Shown here: piece by piece, positions 57,490 to 64,000 of the stretch
Layout of the letters: each line of letters starts with the position of its first letter
Numbering within the stretch: position 1 is the stretch's first letter
Assembly (NCBI GenBank): GCA_021018815.1
Contig: JAITYX010000088.1
Coordinates: 1,959,501-2,023,500 of the forward strand
Length of the DNA stretch: 64,000 nt
Direction: 5' to 3'
DNA from: Talinum fruticosum
Taxonomy: Eukaryota > Streptophyta > Magnoliopsida > Caryophyllales > Talinaceae
Program-made: the position numbers and the translations under genes
The notes under the pieces: generated by a model
The model's input: the letters and a program-made list of their open reading frames with translations, nothing else
Told to the model about the DNA's origin: nothing
Database searches by the model: none

Positions 57490-57940
57490 CCTCAAGTTGG
57501 GTCGGATGTGAAATCGGATGGGGGTGGCTCGGTGGTGGAGATCCGGCCGCGTGAGAGGTTGGTTGGCGGCGTCGGCGCCGGCGAAGGAGTCGGTCGGCGG
57601 CCGGGCGGCGCTTGTCCCGACCCGAGCACGCAGCGGCGGCGGGCCGTCTGCCTTGCTTGACGTGAAACATAGGAAGGAGGAGGAGAAGAAGGCGTTCGCG
57701 GCGAGAGAGGGCGGCAGCAGCGAGCGAGCGTCGGCGGCAGCCGGGGATGGTGGCACCAGCCCGGTCCGGTGGCGGCGGCAGCAGCAGGGCGAGGCGCTGG
57801 CGCGAAGCGAGCATCGAGGAAAGAGAAAAAGATGCTAAAGGCGACGAGGGTGGCGAGCTGCGAGTCCGGCCGATGGCTGGCCGGCGACACAGCGGTAGGG
57901 GACAGGGGAGGAGAGGGAGGAGATGTGTGAGAGAGAAGAT
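57490..57940 (-). other. GC-rich block of family C LTR, third copy
   Basis: Same relative position as 905-1400 and 39640-39970. The minus strand is open for 162 codons (57479-57967), Pro/Arg/Ala-rich. The minus-strand edge reads TTGAGGTATATC, donor-like. Protein readings differ among the three copies. Confidence 0.5.
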
Positions 57941-58305
57941 GAATGTGTTAGCTTGCTTTTCAAACACCCCCTCACCGATTTATTCCCGATCCTTCCACCA
58001 TCTTCCTTTCCCTTTTTTTTTCTATTTTTGTTATAATAATTTGTATATATATGTATACTTGTCTTATTTTATTTCTTTTTTACTTATTAATTTAATTTAT
58101 TCAAATTCGGTATAAAATTATTCGAACATATATACATTTCGCAGTACAAACGTAAATTTGTACGAATTACCCATTATTATTTGCGATTATCAAATTTGTT
58201 CGTATCTTTTATTTCGATTTCGTATTTTGCGCGGCTCAAAGCTATTATACAATATTAAGATGATAAAATGCAAAATTAATTACGATTAAGTTTCGGGGTG
58301 TTACA

Positions 58306-58660
58306 TAACTAATAATAGGCGACTTTATCCATTAATCGCGAATGAATGTCTTAACCGTGGTCACCATAACACCTAAAAGAATTTGCTAAATGTTTCCCTT
58401 TTCCAACACGTTGATTAAATGCGTCCGTAATTTTCAATGAAGATTCCGTGAACTTTGCTTTGCACTCCTTCCCAGCCCAAATTTAAAATTTTTTTTTTTT
58501 GACCATGTTCCCTGTGAAAGCTAATTTTTGATACGGGACCATGATTATAAAAGCTTTTTTTTCTATGGCGGTTCAAATGTTAATCGAAACTTTATTCACA
58601 TGACTTGACTGCTTTATCCAAATGTCAAAACTAATTATGATGATTTTTATTTAGGAAATT
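58306..58660. other. Spacer between family C LTR and minisatellite
   Basis: AT-rich. TTCCCAGCCCAAATTT near 58469 resembles TTCCCAGCCTAAC left of the LTR (54571). No gene. Confidence 0.4.
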
Positions 58661-58877
58661 ACAAAGGGATTACACTTTGAAGACATTTGGCCCTTGGTTA
58701 ACCCCTTGCATGTTTTTTACTCCTCTTATGGTACATGAACGGATTAAACCTCGTCATGACAAATCGAAGAGTTCACTTTTGATTAACCCCTTGCATGTGT
58801 TACCCACATGAACGGGATAAACCTTCTTTACGTCATGCGAATTTGAAGACTTGATTTTCGGTTAACCCATTACATGT
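58661..58877. repeat. Minisatellite, left part (79-90-bp units)
   Basis: Two to three units anchored by GGTTAACCCCTTGCATGT (GCATG or ACATG at 58708, 58793, 58872). Interrupted after CATGT by a family B LTR; the array resumes at 63254. Confidence 0.85.
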
Positions 58878-59605
58878 TGAAGGTTTGCTCTTTGAGAGTC
58901 TTAGTCACCCTAGAGGGGGTGAATAGGGTGATGAAGAAATTTTAGCAAACTTAGAAACTTTAAGCTTGAAAGGAATGAACAAGACAATCGAATCTAGATT
59001 GGACTCGGAAAAGTGTAAACTCGGAGATACGTGGAAACCCTCCCGGGGCAAAAATCACGGACAATGCTTATCCAAGCACCAAGTTAAATCCACTATTTTG
59101 AATTCACAAAATACAATGAGATCGACTCAACCGAATTGCTCCCTTAAACAATTCCTTGCGAGTTCTCCTAGACTCATAAATTCCCTTATTTGATCTTGTA
59201 CTTCCTAACCGAGGCTTCTATTTATAGATGACCAAGTAGACTAGTCGTTGTGTTCGATTTACGAGCTGAAGCCTTTTTGACCGTTGTAACGGTTCTTCTT
59301 AGTCGCTCGGAAAATATCCGTTGGATGTGAACATTGGGCAATGGCTCATGGCTCCTAAAGGTGCTCTAGTCAAGCTGGTGTTGTCCGAAAAGTAAGGTGG
59401 AAACCACCGTTGAGCTTAACGTTGAAGTTTTCCACTTTTGGAAACAAACAACCACGACACAACGTCCGCGCCTTGTTCGAAGTAGAAAAGCCTTGTCTGT
59501 TGGTGATTGACAGCTTGAAATCGGTTACTTTTGTAATTCACAAATGAGATAACCTCGGTTAGATAACCTACAAAAGTAAACAATTTTGGTTCTCAAAGTA
59601 TAAAA

Positions 59606-62600
59606 TGAAGACTCGGACTTTACATTTACATCATTCGAGTTCCATCAAAGAATCGGGTATAACACTTCAGCTCTCATAAGGTTTTGATTACAAGTCATTC
59701 TATGTACCTTAGAAACTTTTCTGAGTGATATAGCATCTTTTCCGAGTGTTACAGAATCTATTGCATGTGTTTTCATATGCTTCGAGTGACTTAGAAAAGA
59801 TGCGAAGACTCGGACTTTATGTATACATCATCCGACTTCTATCAAAGAATCGGGTATAAGACTTCAGCTCTCATAAGGTTTTGATTTCAAGACATTCTAT
59901 GTGCCTTAGAAACTTTTTTGAGTGATAGATCATCTTTTACGAGTGTCACGAAAACCATTGCATATATTCTCACTTGGTTACGATTGACTCGGAAAGCATA
60001 CTCTGTTCACACACTGTTACGAGTCACTCGGACAACACTCGGACATTTCGCATGTTCAAACACCTATTTATTTTGCACAACCGCAGATCTAACTTCATGT
60101 TCCAAAGAAAAATTACATTGATAATTTATTCTTCTAAGTCAAGCATATTTTTGTTTGAACTTTGTTTTGTTTAAATCAAGTCCGATATTCTTTATTTGAC
60201 TTGATTCTCTCTTAGACTCGACTCGGATGGATTTTGAGTCTCATGGATATTAGACTCAAAAAATTCCATTCGTTTTTCGACTTAGATAATTATGCACTTA
60301 ATTATCTTAATTAATTTATTATATATGTCTAATCTTGGACCAAAGTATTTTATACTTTAAGAACCAAATTGATTTATTATTGTAGGTTATTGAAACGAGG
60401 CTATCCTATTTTTGAATTACAAAAGTAACCGACTTCAAAACATCAAATCACCAGCAGACAAGGCTTTTTCCATTTACGACCTAGCCCCGGACATTGTGTC
60501 GGGGTTGTTTGTTTCCAAAGCGGAAATCTACAACGCTAAGCTTAACGGTGGTTTCCACCTTACTTTTCAAGACACCGCCGGTGGTTTTGGGACTTCCAAA
60601 GGAGTTAAGAGCCGTTGCCCAATGAACATACTTCAACGGATATTTTCCGAGTGACTTAGAAAATCTGCTACAACGGTCACAAAGGACTTCCAGTCGGAAG
60701 ATGGTCACAACAGCTAGTTTGCTCGGTTATCTATAAATAGAAGCCAACTCTCAAGACTTGAAGATTGCTTGAACCAACTGTCAATACACATACTTGAGCA
60801 AAAGTCTTTGTATTCATATTCAATCTTCTACTTACAACTCCAATTCGTAATTAATATTCTCACGAGTTGTAAGGTTTTGTAATCGATTACAAACACTTAT
60901 TCTTACTTTACGAGTAAGGTCCCTAGGCTGAGCTGTAAGGGTTATCTCAGCTCGGTTGTCCCTAGCTATAAAGGTTATCTCTGTTAGGAAGTACTAGATC
61001 AAATAAGGGAATTTCTAAGTCTAGGAAAAACTCGTAAGGAGTTGTCTAAGGGAGCAACTTAAGTTGAGTCATTCTACTCGTATTTTATGGATTCAAAATA
61101 GTCGATTTGACTTGGTGCTTGGATTAGCACGGTCCATGGTTTTCCGCCCGAGGAGGGTTTCCACGTAATTTCGAGTTGATACTTTTACGAGTCCAATCTA
61201 GACTCAAACAGATTTAAAGTTCTGTCCAATCGTATCTTCATCTTCCACTTATTTCGAGTCGGTGTTTTTCGAGTTCATTCTTGACTTACACTCTCCTCGA
61301 GAATCATATCAAGTGTTTAACTCGAGTGAAATTCCTCATCACCCTATTCACCCCCTCTAGGGTGACTTAGCTTATCCGAGAGCAAACCTTCACATACTCT
61401 TGCATGTCATTCTACACACTCGTTCTGAATCACTCGAGAGAGCATTCAACTATATCGCATGTTCAAACATTTACTATAGCATGCATAAACTCATATCGAC
61501 TTCATGTTCCAAGTATTACAATGTTAATTCATTCTTCTAAGTCAGCATATTTTGTTTGAATTTTGCTTTGTCTAAATCAAGTCTGTCTACTCTGTTATTC
61601 TTTATTTAACTTGATTCTCTTTTAGACCGACTCGGATGGATTTTAAGTCTCATGGATATTAGTCTCGGAAAATTCCGTTCCTTTTCGACTAAGATAATTA
61701 TGCACTTAATTATCTTAATTAATTTATCATATGTGTCTAATCTTGGACTAAAGTATTTTATACTTTGAGAACCAAATTGATTTACTTTTGTAGGTTATTT
61801 AAACGAGGTTATCCTATTATTGAATTATAAAAGTAACCGGCTTCAAAACGTTAAATCACCAGCGAGACAAGGCTTTTTAAACTTCTAACCAAGGTGCGGA
61901 TACATCGTGTCGGGGTTGTCTGTTTCCAAAGCTGGAAATCTGCAATGCTAAGCTTAACGGTGGTTTCCACCTTACTTTTCAAGACACCACCGGTGAATTC
62001 GGACTTCCAAAGGAGTCAAGAGCCGTTGCCCAACATTCACGGCTCAACGGATATTTTCTTAGTGACTCGGAAAATCCATTGCAACGGTCACAAAGGACTT
62101 CCGGTCGGAAGATAGTCACAATGGCTAATCTGCTTGGTTATCTATAAATAGAAGCCATCTCTCAAGACTTGAAGATTGCTTGAACCAATTGTCAATACAC
62201 ATACTTGAGCAAAAGTCTTTGTATTCATACTCAATCTTCTACTTACAACTCCAACTCTATATTTAATATTCTCCGAGTTGTAAGGTCTTGAAATCTGTTA
62301 CAAACACTCATTCGTACTTTCGAGAAAGGTCCCTTGACTGAGCTGTAAGGGTTAACTCAGCTCGAGTTGTCCCTAAGCTGTAAAGGTTATCTTAGTTAGG
62401 AAGTACTAGATCGGATAAGGTAACTTCTAAGTCTAGGAAAATCTTGTAAGGAGTTGTCTAAGGGAGCAACTCTGGTTGAGTCATTCTACTCGTATTTTGT
62501 GGATTCAAAATAGTGGATTTGACTTCGTGCTTGGATTAGCACGGTCCGTGAGTTTCTACCCCAGGAGGGTTTCCACGTAATTTTTGTGTTGATACTTTTA

Positions 62601-62731
62601 CGAGTCCAATTTAGACTCGAGAATGCATTTTTGTCTCTATTATGTGCAAAAGAGTTTGTTTTTGCAAAAATCTTCCATCACCCTATTCACCCCCTCTAGG
62701 GTGGCTTAACTTCTCCAAGAGCAAACCTTCA
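59606..62731 (+). mobile_element. Family B LTR, level 2 (TSD TAAAA)
   Basis: Starts TGAAGACTCGGACTTTAC at 59606 and ends AGAGCAAACCTTCA at 62731. The perfect duplication TAAAA (59601-59605, 62732-62736) lies in the level 1 LTR. Own sequence is 59606-59800 and 61393-62731; the middle is level 3. TATA box CTATAAATAG near 62142. Confidence 0.93.
59801..61392 (+). mobile_element. Family B LTR, level 3
   Basis: Starts TGCGAAGACTCGGAC (two extra bases after TG) and ends AGAGCAAACCTTCA at 61392. It sits at position 196 of the level 2 LTR, whose text continues at 61393 with CATACTC, the same word found at that position inside level 3 (59997). The left duplication copy is eroded (AGATGC where CATAC is expected). 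TATA box near 60731. Confidence 0.85.
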
Positions 62732-63253
62732 TAAAATACTTTCGTCCAAGATTAGGCATAGATAATAATTTAATTAAGACAATTAAGGGCATAATTATCT
62801 TAAGTCTAGAAGAGTGGAATTTTACGAGTCTAATATTCATTCTACTCAAATTCCATCGAGTCGGTTCTAAGAAAGATCAAGTTATAAGAGTGAAAACATC
62901 GAGTATACGAACTTGATATGGGCAAATAATTCTCAAATAAAAATCCTAACTTAAAATAGGAATTAATACTGTAATTCACTTTGAAATGTACAGATCGGAA
63001 CTCATATAAGAAGTGTTAGAGAGATTATTTGAACATGCGATAAATCTGAGTGATGTCCGAGTGGCTCAAAAACTTCAAAGCGAGTGGATAAACATGAACG
63101 TATTTTCCGAGTTAGTCGGAATCGAATGAAAACTTATGCAGGAGTCTCTATAATAGTCGAATGACTTGTAATCAAAACGTAGGAGGGATGAGGTTTGTAC
63201 ACGAGTCTTTATGTGATACTCGGAATGATATAGTCTTAGAGTCCGATTCTTCA

Positions 63254-63870
63254 CATGTTTTACCCCCTTTAGGGTACATGAACAGGTTAAACCTTCTTTA
63301 AGGCGTGCAAATTTGAAGACTTGATTTTCGGTTAACTCCTTACATGTTTTACCCCCTTTAGTGTACATGAATGGGTTAAACTTTCTTTACATCATGCCAA
63401 TTTGAAGACTTGATTTTTGGTTAACCCATTACATGTTTTACACTCTTTTAGGATACATGAACTGGTTAAACCTTCTTTACGTCATGCGAATTTGAAGACT
63501 TGATTTTTAGTTAACCCCTTACATGTTTTACCCTTCTTAAGGTGCATGAACAGGTCAAACCTCTTTTACGTCACGACAAATTTGAAGACTTGATTTTTGG
63601 TTAACCCCTTATATGTTTTATCTTTTTTAGGGTATATGAACGGATTAAACCTCTTTTACGTCACAACAAATTTGAAGACTTGATTTTCGGTTAATCCCTT
63701 CCATGTTTTACCCTTTTTAAGGTACATGAACTGGTTAAACCTCATTTATATCACGTAAATTTAAAAATTATTTTTGGTTAATCCCTTACATGTTTTTCCC
63801 CATTTAAGGTATATGAACAGAGTTAAACCTCCTTTTGTGCCACCCAAATTTGAAGATTTGACTTGAGAAT
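63254..63870. repeat. Minisatellite, right part (about 89-bp units)
   Basis: Seven units anchored by CATGTTTTACCC at 63254, 63343, 63432, 63522, 63612, 63702 and 63789; spacings 89, 89, 90, 90, 90, 87. Each unit contains GTACATGAACNGGTTAAACC and TTTGAAGACTTGATTTT. No coding frame runs through it. Confidence 0.95.
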
Positions 63871-64000
63871 TTGTGAGTATAATGATTTGAGAATCTTTAA
63901 TAATTAACTTAGAAGTCTCTAGTTTTTTTTTTTGGTTGACTTGGGAGTCCGTGAGTTCATGACTTGGGAGTCTTTTATGATTGACTTGGAAATCGCTATA
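63871..64000. repeat. Degenerate GACTTGGGAGTC short repeats at window end
   Basis: Several copies of GACTTGGGAGTC/GATTTGAGAATC at about 25-35 base spacing; may be a decayed edge of the minisatellite. Cut by the window end. Confidence 0.5.

Larger units (their letters stand above)
54584..58305. mobile_element. Family C solo LTR, longest copy, TSD TAAC
   Basis: Ends TGTAACGCCGTTATTAAAT and GTTTCGGGGTGTTACA, length 3722 bases. TAAC (54580-54583 and 58306-58309) is duplicated, shorter than the expected five bases. It shares the family layout: AT-rich body, a GC-rich block about 800 bases from the right end, and AT-rich right tail. It is about 0.8 kb longer than the copy at 37649, partly from tandem arrays near 55200-55465. 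No internal domain, so a solo LTR. Confidence 0.82.
58878..63253 (-). mobile_element. Family B solo LTR, level 1 (TSD CATGT), containing levels 2 and 3
   Basis: Plus-strand ends TGAAGGTTTGCTCTTTGAG and AGTCCGATTCTTCA. The perfect 5-base duplication CATGT (58873-58877, 63254-63258) lies within minisatellite units. Own sequence is 58878-59605 and 62737-63253 (about 1.25 kb); the rest is the nested plus-strand LTRs. No internal region. Confidence 0.93.

Noticed and set aside
63254..63870. CRISPR-like array of 89-bp repeats
   Set aside because: Whole unit is repeated with no unique spacers, and the setting is a plant genome; it is a minisatellite.

Overview
This is nuclear DNA of a flowering plant (the species cannot be told from the sequence). 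It is almost entirely transposable elements piled into one another, with no intact host gene that I can recognise. The plant call rests on the element types: Sirevirus-like Copia elements with an initiator-tRNA-like primer site, Tat/Ogre-type Gypsy gag-protease remains, CACTA transposons with TNP2-type transposase, a plant LINE, and very long TGTAAC...GTTACA LTRs. All large reading frames carry stops or frameshifts, so these are fossils. Three LTR families recur and are named here for convenience. Family A is 1.85-1.9 kb, has TGTAGA/TCTACA ends and belongs to the Tat/Ogre element; every copy lies on the minus strand. Family B is 1.5-1.6 kb, has TGAAGACTCGG...CAAACCTTCA ends and belongs to the Sirevirus-like Copia element. 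Family C is 2.9-3.7 kb and has TGTAAC ends with a GC-rich block.

Layout. 1-1777 is the end of a family C LTR inserted into a family A LTR (1778-3609). 3775-9500 is a minus-strand Sirevirus-like element (gag to RT, then truncated) with its 5' LTR and primer site; it interrupts a minus-strand Tat/Ogre element (protease and gag 9501-12381, leader with a 43-bp tandem repeat, primer site, 5' LTR 13805-15726). A further family A LTR piece (15727-17064) abuts a CACTA transposase gene (17065-17247 and 22401-25035). That gene is split by a second CACTA element (17248-22400, TSD TGT) carrying a Transposase_24/Ulp1-type gene, which is itself split by a 548-bp GACCCG-rich element. 26423-31046 is a LINE that lost its RT core and was hit by a family A solo LTR and by a second GACCCG-rich element.

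33063-48527 is a nearly full-length plus-strand Sirevirus-like element (LTR, primer site, gag, protease, integrase, RT, RNase H, a third envelope-like frame, polypurine tract, LTR). Its 5' LTR contains a solo LTR of the same family in reverse, and its gag contains a family C solo LTR; both have target-site duplications. 48528-54583 is lower-repeat DNA with microsatellites, a G-box/TATA promoter-like block and a GC-rich exon-like block of unknown nature. 54584-58305 is a third family C LTR. From 58660 to 63860 an approximately 89-bp minisatellite is split by three family B LTRs nested in one another.

The genes do not form a working pathway here. The main value of the window is the order of insertions, which can be read from perfect or near-perfect target-site duplications and, in one case, from a paralogous empty site. 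The most open question is the GACCCG-rich element family, which has 9-10 bp duplications, no clear inverted repeats and no coding capacity.
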